64,000 nucleotides of DNA from Cellulomonas wangsupingiae (GTDB taxonomy: Bacteria > Actinomycetota > Actinomycetes > Actinomycetales > Cellulomonadaceae). How positions within the stretch are numbered: position 1 is the stretch's first letter; each line of letters begins with the position of its first letter. Shown piece by piece: positions 54,766 to 63,233 of the stretch. Location: the NCBI RefSeq assembly GCF_024508275.1, contig NZ_CP101989.1, forward strand, positions 1,736,001-1,800,000. Direction: 5' to 3'. The position numbers and the translations under genes are program-made. Under the pieces are notes generated by a model, which saw only the letters and a program-made list of their open reading frames with translations, was not told where the DNA came from and did not search any database.

Positions 54766-57342
54766 ATGCCCCGTATCCCGCTGACCTGGCTCGGCGAGCA
54801 CGTCGAGCTGCCCGCCGGCCTCACGGCCGAGCAGCTGGCCGCCGATCTCGTGCGCGTCGGGCTCGAGGAGGAGGCGATCCACACCTCGGGCGTCACCGGC
54901 CCGCTCGTCGTGGGTCAGGTCGTCGACCTGACGCCCGAGCAGCAGAAGAACGGCAAGACGATCAACTGGTGCCACGTCGACGTGGGCGCCCACAACGTGC
55001 TCGACGACGCGGGGCAGCCCACGGTGCCGCGCGGCATCGTGTGCGGCGCGCACAACTTCGGTGTCGGCGACCGGGTCGTCGTCGCGCTGCCGGGCGCCGT
55101 GCTGCCCGGGCCGTTCCCCATCGCGTCCCGCAAGACGTACGGGCACGTGTCCGACGGCATGATCTGCTCGGCGCGCGAGCTGGGCCTCGGCGAGGACCAC
55201 GCCGGCATCATGGTGCTGTCGCGCCTCGGCTACGGCGAGGACGTCACGGCCCCGGGCACCGACGCGCTGCGTCTGCTCGGCCTGGCCGACGAGGTCCTCG
55301 AGATCAACGTGACACCCGACCGCGGGTACTGCTTCGCGATGCGCGGGGTCGCCCGCGAGTACGCCCACGCCACCGGCGCGCGGTTCACCGACCCGGGCCT
55401 GGCGACTGGCGACGTCGAGCGCGAGCGTCCCGCCGGCTTCGCGGTCGAGATCGACGACGAGGGCGTGGACGGGGTCGCGGGCTGCGACCGCTTCGTCGCG
55501 CAGGTGGTGCGCGGCGTGCGCGCGTCCGGGCCGTCCCCGGCGTGGATGCAGCAGCGGCTCACGCAGGCGGGCATGCGCCCGATCAGCCTCGCGGTCGACG
55601 TGACGAACTACGTCATGCTCGACCTCGGGCAGCCGATGCACGCCTACGACCTGGGGACGCTCACGGCGCCCGTGGTCGTGCGGCGCGCGCGGGTGGGGGA
55701 GCGCGCGACGACGCTCGACGACGTCGAGCGCACGCTCGACCCGCAGGACCTGCTCATCACCGACTCGACGGGGGGCCGCGCGGCGCGCGTGCTCGGGGTC
55801 GCCGGCGTCATGGGTGGCGCGGACTCCGAGGTCGGTGAGGCGACGACCGACCTGCTGCTGGAGGCCGCGCACTTCGACCCCGTCACGGTCGCGCGCTCCT
55901 CGCGCCGGCACCGGCTGACCTCGGAGGCGTCCAAGCGGTTCGAGCGCGGCGTCGACCCGCGGCTGCCGCGCGTCGCGGTCGCGCGCGCGGCCGCGCTGCT
56001 CGTCGAGCACGGCGGCGGCACGGTCGACGAGGCCCTCACGGACGTCGACCGCACGTCGGCGCCCGCGCCGGTCGCGTTCGACCCCGCGCAGGCGGCACGC
56101 CTGGTCGGCGTGCCGTACACCGACGACGAGGTGCGGGACACGCTCACCGAGATCGGCTGCACGGTCGACGGCACCGGGAGCCCGTGGCAGGTGCACGTCC
56201 CGACGTGGCGTCCCGACCTGACGGCGGGTGTCGACCTGGTGGAGGAGGTGGCCCGGCTGCGCGGGTACGACGCGATCCCGTCGGTCGTGCCGCACGCGCC
56301 CACCGGGCGCGGACTGACGCCGGGCCAGCGTGCCCGCCGCGCGATCGCCGACTCGCTCGCGTCGGACGGTCTCGTCGAGGTGCTCAGCTACCCGTTCGTC
56401 GCAGCAGGGCAGCTCGACGCCCTCGGCCTTCCCGCCGCCGACGACCGCAGGCGTGCCCTGCGTCTGGTCAACCCGCTCGCCGACGGTCAGCCGCTCATGC
56501 GCACGGACCTGCTGGTGACGCTGCTGGACACCGCGCGGCGCAACGTCGCGCGCGGCAACGTCGACCTGGGCATCTACGAGATGGGGCTCGTCACCCTGCC
56601 GGACGAGGGTGCCGCACCGGCTCCGCGCCTGCCCGGGGGTGTACGCCCGGGCGACGACGAGCTCGCCGCGCTCGAGCGCGCCGTGCCGGCGCAGCCGCTG
56701 CACGTGGCCGGTGTGCTGACCGGCCTGGCCGAGCCGGCAGGACCGGGCAGGGCCGGACGCAGAGCTGATCTCGACGACGCGCTCGGATACGCGCTGCGTG
56801 TCGCGCGCCTCGTCGGCGTCGAGCCGCGCGTGAGCGCCGACCGGGGGCGTGCACCGTTCCACCCGGGCCGGTGCGCGCGGCTGACCGCGCCCTCGGGCGC
56901 GGTCGTCGGGCACGCGGGCGAGCTCCACCCCAAGGTCGTCGCGGCGCTCGACCTGCCGGCACGGACCGTGGCCTTCGAGCTCGACCTGACGGCGCTGCTC
57001 GCCGCAGCACCGGCCGAGCCCGTCACCGCGGTGCCGGTGTCGACGTTCCCCGTCGCCAAGGAGGACGTGGCGCTCGTGGTGGCCGACGACGTGCCGGCCT
57101 CCGACGTGCTCGCGGCGGTGCGGGCGGGAGCGGTGCAGAGCCCTGCCGGTGACGTCCTGGAGGACGTGCACCTGTTCGACGTGTACACCGGCGACCAGGT
57201 GGGGACCGGACGCAAGTCGCTCGCGTTCGCGCTACGGCTGCGCGCCGCCGACCGGACGCTGACGGCCGCCGAGACCGCCGCCGTGCGGGAGGCGGTCGTG
57301 GCCGAGGCGCACGCTCGGGTCGGGGCCACGCTGCGCGCCTGA
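54766..57342 (+). CDS. pheT: Phenylalanine--tRNA ligase beta subunit
   Basis: 858 residues, full length. In order: N-terminal B1 and tRNA-binding (EMAP-like) domain (VVGQVVDLTPEQQKNGKTI, CGAHNFGVGDRVVVALPG), B3/B4 editing domain (about 205-385), B5 (about 415-490), the class II-like core, and the C-terminal anticodon-binding FDX-ACB domain (VSTFPVAKEDVALVV). It binds tRNA-Phe and edits Tyr. A strong terminator follows. Confidence 0.97.
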   Translation: MPRIPLTWLGEHVELPAGLTAEQLAADLVRVGLEEEAIHTSGVTGPLVVGQVVDLTPEQQKNGKTINWCHVDVGAHNVLDDAGQPTVPRGIVCGAHNFGVGDRVVVALPGAVLPGPFPIASRKTYGHVSDGMICSARELGLGEDHAGIMVLSRLGYGEDVTAPGTDALRLLGLADEVLEINVTPDRGYCFAMRGVAREYAHATGARFTDPGLATGDVERERPAGFAVEIDDEGVDGVAGCDRFVAQVVRGVRASGPSPAWMQQRLTQAGMRPISLAVDVTNYVMLDLGQPMHAYDLGTLTAPVVVRRARVGERATTLDDVERTLDPQDLLITDSTGGRAARVLGVAGVMGGADSEVGEATTDLLLEAAHFDPVTVARSSRRHRLTSEASKRFERGVDPRLPRVAVARAAALLVEHGGGTVDEALTDVDRTSAPAPVAFDPAQAARLVGVPYTDDEVRDTLTEIGCTVDGTGSPWQVHVPTWRPDLTAGVDLVEEVARLRGYDAIPSVVPHAPTGRGLTPGQRARRAIADSLASDGLVEVLSYPFVAAGQLDALGLPAADDRRRALRLVNPLADGQPLMRTDLLVTLLDTARRNVARGNVDLGIYEMGLVTLPDEGAAPAPRLPGGVRPGDDELAALERAVPAQPLHVAGVLTGLAEPAGPGRAGRRADLDDALGYALRVARLVGVEPRVSADRGRAPFHPGRCARLTAPSGAVVGHAGELHPKVVAALDLPARTVAFELDLTALLAAAPAEPVTAVPVSTFPVAKEDVALVVADDVPASDVLAAVRAGAVQSPAGDVLEDVHLFDVYTGDQVGTGRKSLAFALRLRAADRTLTAAETAAVREAVVAEAHARVGATLRA

Positions 57343-57363
57343 GCGCAGCGCTCGACGGGGCAG

Positions 57364-57399
57364 GACACGGGCCGCGGGGGACCTTCCGCGGCCCGTGTC
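57364..57399 (+). terminator. Terminator after pheT
   Basis: A perfect 14-bp stem (GACACGGGCCGCGG / CCGCGGCCCGTGTC) with an 8-nt loop, starting 22 bp after the pheT stop and followed by GTGCGTCC. It ends the pheS-pheT transcript. Confidence 0.85.
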
Positions 57400-57458
57400 G
57401 TGCGTCCGGGCGCAGCGACTCCCCGGCAAACCGGGAGGAACGCGACATCCTGCGAGGA

Positions 57459-57505
57459 GTTCACCAGAAAGTTACTGACGGGTAGTTGCGGCGTATCGGG
57501 TGAAC
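57459..57505. promoter_or_regulatory. GTTCACC-type elements before the nuclease gene
   Basis: GTTCACCAGAA (57459) is followed 12 bp on by GTTACTGACGG (57471), and GTTCACCCG occurs on the opposite strand at about 57497-57505. These resemble the 11-nt direct-repeat units of actinobacterial PHO boxes (GTTCACC core). TTACTG (57472) and TATCGG (57494) could be a weak promoter within the same stretch. Phosphate control is therefore possible, not shown. Confidence 0.35.
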
Positions 57506-57607
57506 CACGCATGGTGAGGTCGGTCGTCCAGGTGGCGGCCGCACCTGCTCGCGCGCCGGGGCGTCGTTCGCCGTCATCCCTCACCGCGCCGGAACGAGGG
57601 GACTCCC

Positions 57608-60600
57608 GTGCACGCACGACGACGAACGGCCACCGGAGCGCTCACGGCGCTCGCCCTGCTGCTCACGGGGGGCGTGGCCACCGCGGGAGCAGCCCAGGGC
57701 GCGGTCTCCACGGATGCACCGCTGCTGGTCAACGAGGTCTACGGCGGTGGCGGCAACTCCGGCGCCCCGTACGACCGGGACTTCGTCGAGCTGGTCAACC
57801 CGGGCGACGCGCCCGTGGACCTCACCGGGTACTCGCTGCAGTACGCGTCGGCGACGGGTGCCTCGTGGCAGGTCACGCCGCTGAGCGGCAGCGTGCCGGG
57901 AGGGTCAACGTTCGTCGTCGGGCAGGCGTTCGGGAGCAACACCGCCGCGCCCGACGTGCCCGTCGACCTCGAGGGCACCGGTGTGCCGATGAGCGGCACG
58001 AACGGCAAGGTCGCGCTCGTGCAGGGTCAGACCGCGCTGACCTGCGCCACCGGGTGCGCCGACGTCGACGTCGTCGTCGACCTCGTGGGCTGGGGCCCGA
58101 CGGCGTCGTCGTACGCCGGTGCCGGCCGCGCGCCGGCCACGACGAACGCCACGTCCGTCGCCCGTGACGCCGCGCACGGCCACACGGCCGACAACGCGGC
58201 CGACTTCACGGTCGGGGCACCGACGCCGACCCCCGCGGGCACCGCACCGCAGGAGCCGACGGACCCGCAGGCCGCGACCATCGCGCAGATCCAGGGCAAC
58301 GCCGATGCCTCGCCCCTGGTCGGGGTGCTCGTCACGACGTCCGGCGTCGTGACCGCCGCGTACCCGACCGGCGGGCTCGCCGGGTACGTCCTGCAGACCC
58401 CGGGGACGGGCGGCGGCGACGTGGCGTCGCGCACCGGGTCCGACGCAGTCTTCGTGTACTCGCCCGCGACGGTGGGGCAGGTCTCGACGGGCCAGCACCT
58501 GCGCGTCACCGGGACGGTCTCGGAGTTCGACGGGCTGACCGAGGTCACGGTGGCAGCGGCCACCGACGTCGAGGTCCTGCCGGCGGCCGACGCACCGGTG
58601 CCCGTGAGCGCGCCGTGGCCGGCGACGGCGGCGGCCCGCGAGACGCTCGAGTCGATGCTCTTCGCGCCGACCGGTGACCTGACCGTCTCCGACACGTACA
58701 GCACGAACCAGTACGGCGAGGTCGGCCTGGCGACGGGCACGACGCCGCTGGTCCAGCCGACCGAGGTGGGTCGCCCGGGGTCGGCGCAGGCCGCCGCGGC
58801 GCTCGCCGACAACGCCGCGCGTGGGGTCGTGCTGGACGACGGTGCGTCGACCAACTACCTGGGGGCCGGCAACGGTGGCCTCACACCGCCGTACGTCTCG
58901 CTCGAGAACCCCGTGCGCGTCGGCGCTGCCGTGCAGGTCATGCAGCCGCTGGTCGTCGACTACCGCAACAAGGCGTGGAAGCTGAACCCGACGTCGCAGG
59001 TCGTCGCGGGCGGGCCCGCTCCGGTGACGTTCGAGGACGACCGCACCGCCGCGCCCGAGCCGGTCGGCGGCGACCTGTCGGTCGCGTCGTTCAACGTCCT
59101 CAACTACTTCACGACTCTGGGTGACCAGGACGCGTCGTGCGTCGCGTACACGGACCCCAGCGGGGAGCCCGTGACCGTCCGCACGGGCTGCGACCAGCGC
59201 GGGGCCTGGGACGCCGAGGACCTCGCGCGCCAGCAGGCCAAGATCGTCGCGGCGATCTCCGCGCTCGACGCCGACGTCGTGGGCCTGCTCGAGATCGAGA
59301 ACTCGGCGCGGGTCGACGGCGTGCCGGACGAGGCGCTCGCGACGCTGGTGGATGCGCTGAACGCGGCCGCCGGGGCCACCACCTGGGCGTACGTGCCCTC
59401 GTCCGACGAGCTGCCGCCTGCGGCCGAGCAGGACGTCATCACCAACGCGATCATCTACCGGCCCGCCGCCGCGAGCCCGACGGGCCCGTCGCGTGCGCTG
59501 GGCGACCAGAGCGGGGACGACCAGGCGTTCGGCAACGCACGCGAGCCGATCGGCCAGGTCTTCACGCCGACCGAGGGCGGCGAGCCGTTCCTCGTCGTCG
59601 TCAACCACCTCAAGTCCAAGGGCTCGGCCGGCCCGTGGCCCGGTGACGCCGACGCCGGCGACGGGCAGGGCGCGTCGAACGAGTCGCGCGTGCGGCAGAC
59701 GACGGCGCTGCGCGACTGGGTGCCGACCGTGCAGGGCGACGCCGAGGCGGTCGCGCTGGTGGGCGACTTCAACGCCTACACGCTCGAGGACCCGCTGCAG
59801 GTCCTGTACGACGCGGGGTACGTCGACGCCGTCGCGACCCTCGCCCCGGGGCAGTACAGCTACTCGTTCGACGGCCTGGCCGGCTCGCTGGACCACGTGC
59901 TGCTCAACGAGGCGGCCGCGGCGCGCGCGACCGGCGCCGACGTGTGGGAGATCAACGCCGAGGAGTCGATCGCGCTCGAGTACAGCCGGTACGCCTACCA
60001 CGGCACGACGTACTGGGCGCCCGACGCGTACCGCTCCTCGGACCACGACCCGGTGGTGGTGGGCCTGGCCGCCGGCGCGAACGACGCCCCGGTCGACCTG
60101 ACGTTCCTCAACATCAACGACTTCCACGGGCGCATCGACGCGAACACGGTGAAGTTCGCGGGGACGGTCGAGCAGCAGCGCGCGGCGGCCGACGGCCCGG
60201 TCGCGTTCCTGTCGGCGGGCGACAACATCGGCGCGTCGCTGTTCGCGTCGGCGGTGCAGGACGACCAGCCGACGATCGACGTGCTGAACGCCCTGGACCT
60301 GGGGGCGTCGGCGATCGGCAACCACGAGCTCGACAAGGGGTACGACGACCTGGTCGACCGCGTGATCGCGGGTGGCGAGAACGCGGAGTTCCCGTACCTC
60401 GGTGCCAACGTCTACCGGGCGGGCACCACGACGCCCGCGCTGGACGAGTACGCGCTGCTCGAGATGGGGGGCGTGACCGTCGGCGTCGTCGGCGCCGTCA
60501 CCGAGGAGACGCCGAGCCTCGTGACCCCGGGCGGGATCGCGGGGCTCGACTTCGGCGACCCGGTCGAGGCCGTCAACCGCGTGGCCGCGGCGCTCACCGA

Positions 60601-62584
60601 CGGCGACGAGGTGAACGGCGAGGCCGACGTCATCGTCGCGCAGTACCACGAGGGCGCCGGCGCGGGCACGCCCGACGGCGCGACCCTCGAGGAGGAGCTG
60701 GCGGCGGGCGGTGCGTTCGCCGACATCGTCACCGGGACCGACGCCGCGGTGGACGTGATCTTCACCGGTCACACGCACAAGCAGTACGCGTGGTTCGGGC
60801 CGGTGGGCGACGGCGACGCGACCCGACCGGTCGTGCAGACCGGCTCCTACGGCGAGTTCCTCGGCAAGGCCGTGCTGACGTACGACCCGACGACGGACCG
60901 TGTCACGGCCGCCACGGCCGAGAACGTGGCGCGCACGACGACGCCCGACGCCGAGCTCGTCGCCGCCTACCCGCGGGTCGCCGAGGTCGCGCAGATCGTC
61001 GCCGACGCCCTCGCGCACGCGTCCGAGGTCGGCTCGCAGCCCGTGGGATCCGTGACGGCGGACGTCACGACGGCGTTCAGCGGCGGGCAGTACGTCGACG
61101 GTGTGTACGTCGGCTCCGCGCCCGGCACCACGACGGGCCGGGACGACCGCAGCCGCGAGTCGGCCCTCGGCTCGCTCGTCGCGGAGGCCCTCCTCGACAC
61201 GCTCGCCTCGCCCGAGCGTGGCGGCGCCCAGATCGGCGTCGTCAACCCGGGCGGCATGCGCGCCGAGCTGCTCCACGCCCCCGACGGCACGGTGACCTAC
61301 GCCGAGGCCAACGCGGTGCTCCCGTTCGTCAACAACCTCTGGACCACCACCCTCACGGGGGCCCAGGTCGTGACGATGCTGGAGCAGCAGTGGCAGACCA
61401 ACGCGGACGGCACGATCCCGAGCCGCCCGTACCTGCAGCTGGGGCTGTCCGACAACGTCACCTACACGTACGACGCCTCGCGCGAGCTCGGCGACCGGAT
61501 CACGTCGGTCACGGTCGACGGCGCGCCGATCGACCTCGGGGCCGAGTACCGCATCGGGACGTTCTCGTTCCTCGCCCAGGGCGGGGACAACTTCCGGGTG
61601 CTCGCCGAGGGGACCGGCACGGCCGACTCCGGCCTGATCGACCGGGACGCCTGGATCGCGTACCTGCAGGCGCACCCCGGCATCGGTCCGGACTTCGCGG
61701 AGCGTGCGGTCGAGGTGCCGGCGCTCACCGAGCCGGTCGCGCCCGGGGACGAGCTCACCTTCACGGTCGGCGGGATCAACCTCACCAGCCTCGGGGCGCC
61801 GGAGAACACGTCGGTCGAGGTGCTCCTCGGCGAGGTGTCGCTCGGTAGCTTCCCGCTGGTCCGGGGCGACGGCGCGGACGCGTCGGCGCAGGTGACCGTC
61901 ACCGTCCCGGCGGACCTCGCGCCCGGCGGGCACGAGCTCACCGTCGTCGCGTCACCGAGCGGCACGACCGCCTCGGTGCCGTTCACGGTCGAGGACGCCG
62001 GCGAGGTGTCGACCACGACGCTCACCGCGTCGCCGGGCACGCAGGTGTTCGGTACCCGCGGCACGCGCGTCCGGCTCACGGCTGTCGTCACGTCGCCGGG
62101 CCCGGTCACCGGGTCGGTGCAGTTCGTCACCGGGGACGACGTGCTCGGCACGGCGTCGCTGCGAGGCGGACGGGCGGTGCTCACGCTGCCGGCGGACACA
62201 CCCGTCGGCACGTACGAGGTCGTCGCACGCTACGCCGGCACGGACGCCGTGGCGGGCTCGCAGTCTGAGCCCGTGACGGTGACGGTCGCGCAGGCCACGA
62301 GCCGCACGTCGCTCGACGTGGTCCAGTCGCCCTTCCCGCGGCTGATCCCGTCCGTGTGGGTCGCGACCGTGGGTCTGGACACCGCCCGGCTGCCGGAGGG
62401 CACGGTCGAGCTGCGCGAGGGCGAGCGTGTCGTGGCGCGTGCGGACGTCGTCCTCGGTCTGGCGGTCGGGACCGTCCCGCGCGGCCTCGGCAGCGGGTCG
62501 CACCGCCTGACGGCCGTGTTCGTGCCCGACGACGCGGCGAACGTCGCGGGCAGCACGAGCCGGACGGTCACGGTCCGCGGCTGA
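57608..62584 (+). CDS. Secreted multidomain nuclease / 5'-nucleotidase
   Basis: 1658 residues. A signal peptide (1-30, cleavage near TAGAAQGA) is followed by a lamin-tail domain (about 36-170) and an OB-like region (about 225-325). An ExeM/NucH-type endonuclease-exonuclease-phosphatase domain follows (about 490-820: VASFNVLNYF, VVGLLEIEN, VVVNHLKSKGS, LVGDFNAY, SSDHDPVVVG). A metallophosphatase 5'-nucleotidase comes next (NDFHGRID at about 837, GNHELDKG, FTGHTHKQY), then its C-terminal specificity domain (about 1150-1320, with NPGGMRAELL). Three Ig-like domains end the protein; there is no LPxTG or TM anchor. It could take extracellular DNA to nucleosides and phosphate in one molecule. GTG 57608 has GAGGGGA upstream. 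Confidence 0.93.
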   Translation: MHARRRTATGALTALALLLTGGVATAGAAQGAVSTDAPLLVNEVYGGGGNSGAPYDRDFVELVNPGDAPVDLTGYSLQYASATGASWQVTPLSGSVPGGSTFVVGQAFGSNTAAPDVPVDLEGTGVPMSGTNGKVALVQGQTALTCATGCADVDVVVDLVGWGPTASSYAGAGRAPATTNATSVARDAAHGHTADNAADFTVGAPTPTPAGTAPQEPTDPQAATIAQIQGNADASPLVGVLVTTSGVVTAAYPTGGLAGYVLQTPGTGGGDVASRTGSDAVFVYSPATVGQVSTGQHLRVTGTVSEFDGLTEVTVAAATDVEVLPAADAPVPVSAPWPATAAARETLESMLFAPTGDLTVSDTYSTNQYGEVGLATGTTPLVQPTEVGRPGSAQAAAALADNAARGVVLDDGASTNYLGAGNGGLTPPYVSLENPVRVGAAVQVMQPLVVDYRNKAWKLNPTSQVVAGGPAPVTFEDDRTAAPEPVGGDLSVASFNVLNYFTTLGDQDASCVAYTDPSGEPVTVRTGCDQRGAWDAEDLARQQAKIVAAISALDADVVGLLEIENSARVDGVPDEALATLVDALNAAAGATTWAYVPSSDELPPAAEQDVITNAIIYRPAAASPTGPSRALGDQSGDDQAFGNAREPIGQVFTPTEGGEPFLVVVNHLKSKGSAGPWPGDADAGDGQGASNESRVRQTTALRDWVPTVQGDAEAVALVGDFNAYTLEDPLQVLYDAGYVDAVATLAPGQYSYSFDGLAGSLDHVLLNEAAAARATGADVWEINAEESIALEYSRYAYHGTTYWAPDAYRSSDHDPVVVGLAAGANDAPVDLTFLNINDFHGRIDANTVKFAGTVEQQRAAADGPVAFLSAGDNIGASLFASAVQDDQPTIDVLNALDLGASAIGNHELDKGYDDLVDRVIAGGENAEFPYLGANVYRAGTTTPALDEYALLEMGGVTVGVVGAVTEETPSLVTPGGIAGLDFGDPVEAVNRVAAALTDGDEVNGEADVIVAQYHEGAGAGTPDGATLEEELAAGGAFADIVTGTDAAVDVIFTGHTHKQYAWFGPVGDGDATRPVVQTGSYGEFLGKAVLTYDPTTDRVTAATAENVARTTTPDAELVAAYPRVAEVAQIVADALAHASEVGSQPVGSVTADVTTAFSGGQYVDGVYVGSAPGTTTGRDDRSRESALGSLVAEALLDTLASPERGGAQIGVVNPGGMRAELLHAPDGTVTYAEANAVLPFVNNLWTTTLTGAQVVTMLEQQWQTNADGTIPSRPYLQLGLSDNVTYTYDASRELGDRITSVTVDGAPIDLGAEYRIGTFSFLAQGGDNFRVLAEGTGTADSGLIDRDAWIAYLQAHPGIGPDFAERAVEVPALTEPVAPGDELTFTVGGINLTSLGAPENTSVEVLLGEVSLGSFPLVRGDGADASAQVTVTVPADLAPGGHELTVVASPSGTTASVPFTVEDAGEVSTTTLTASPGTQVFGTRGTRVRLTAVVTSPGPVTGSVQFVTGDDVLGTASLRGGRAVLTLPADTPVGTYEVVARYAGTDAVAGSQSEPVTVTVAQATSRTSLDVVQSPFPRLIPSVWVATVGLDTARLPEGTVELREGERVVARADVVLGLAVGTVPRGLGSGSHRLTAVFVPDDAANVAGSTSRTVTVRG

Positions 62585-62597
62585 GTCCGGTCCGAGA

Positions 62598-62626
62598 GGC
62601 GCGGCCGGGTGCGACCCGGCCGCGCC
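62598..62626 (+). terminator. Terminator after the nuclease gene
   Basis: A perfect 13-bp stem (GGCGCGGCCGGGT / ACCCGGCCGCGCC) with a 3-nt loop starts 14 bp after the stop codon. Confidence 0.85.
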
Positions 62627-62693
62627 CCTCGGCGCGTGAGTCCGCCCCGCGTTCTTGCCACGCGCGTGCGCGTGCGCTGCCACGATGTGCACC

Positions 62694-63203
62694 ATGACCG
62701 CGGAGCCCACCACCGCCTCGCTCACCGTGACCGCCGACCTCCTGCGCGCCATGACGCGCGACGGCACAGGACTGCTGCTGCGGCTGCGGGCGACGGTCGT
62801 CGCCTGGACGATCCTGGCGGTGCCCCTCGTGCTCGGGCTCCTGCTCGCGCTCACGGGCCTCGTCGACCTCGAGGTCGTCGCCCCTGGCCTCGTGGTGCTG
62901 TCCGCCGTCGCGATCGCCATGAGCCTCAGCGCGAGGCAGTCCGTGAGTCGCGGGCTGCGCGTCGCGCTGGCACCCGGCACGACCGTCAGCGCCGCGGTGG
63001 CCGACGACGCGCTGTTCTCGACCAGCGCCCTCGGGTCGTCCCGGACGACCTGGGCCGCCTTCCGGGAGCTGCACGTGCGCGGGTCGGCGGTGGTCCTGCG
63101 GCTGCGGGGCTCGTCGGCGTTCGTGCTCCTGCCGCGCGCGCTGTTCACGGACGACGACCTGGCGACGGTCGCCGAGCGCGTCGGGCGGCCCGCGGGCGGG
63201 TGA
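62694..63203 (+). CDS. YcxB-like membrane protein
   Basis: 169 residues. Two adjacent transmembrane helices (about 32-55 and 59-80) separate a short N-terminus (LTVTADLLRAMTR) from a C-terminal beta domain resembling YcxB/PH-like folds (VADDALFSTSALGSSRTTWAAFRELHVRGSAVVLRL, end FVLLPRALFTDDDL). Function is unknown. ATG 62694 is preceded by CACGAT at 7 nt, a weak match to the leaderless pattern. It stands alone and converges on the TrpB-like gene. Confidence 0.75.
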   Translation: MTAEPTTASLTVTADLLRAMTRDGTGLLLRLRATVVAWTILAVPLVLGLLLALTGLVDLEVVAPGLVVLSAVAIAMSLSARQSVSRGLRVALAPGTTVSAAVADDALFSTSALGSSRTTWAAFRELHVRGSAVVLRLRGSSAFVLLPRALFTDDDLATVAERVGRPAGG

Positions 63204-63233
63204 GCGCGCCCGACGCGCTCCTGGTGGCGTCGG

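Noticed and set aside
57608..62584. Sortase-anchored surface protein
   Set aside because: The C-terminus ends in an Ig-like domain (TVTVRG) with no LPxTG, hydrophobic segment or basic tail.
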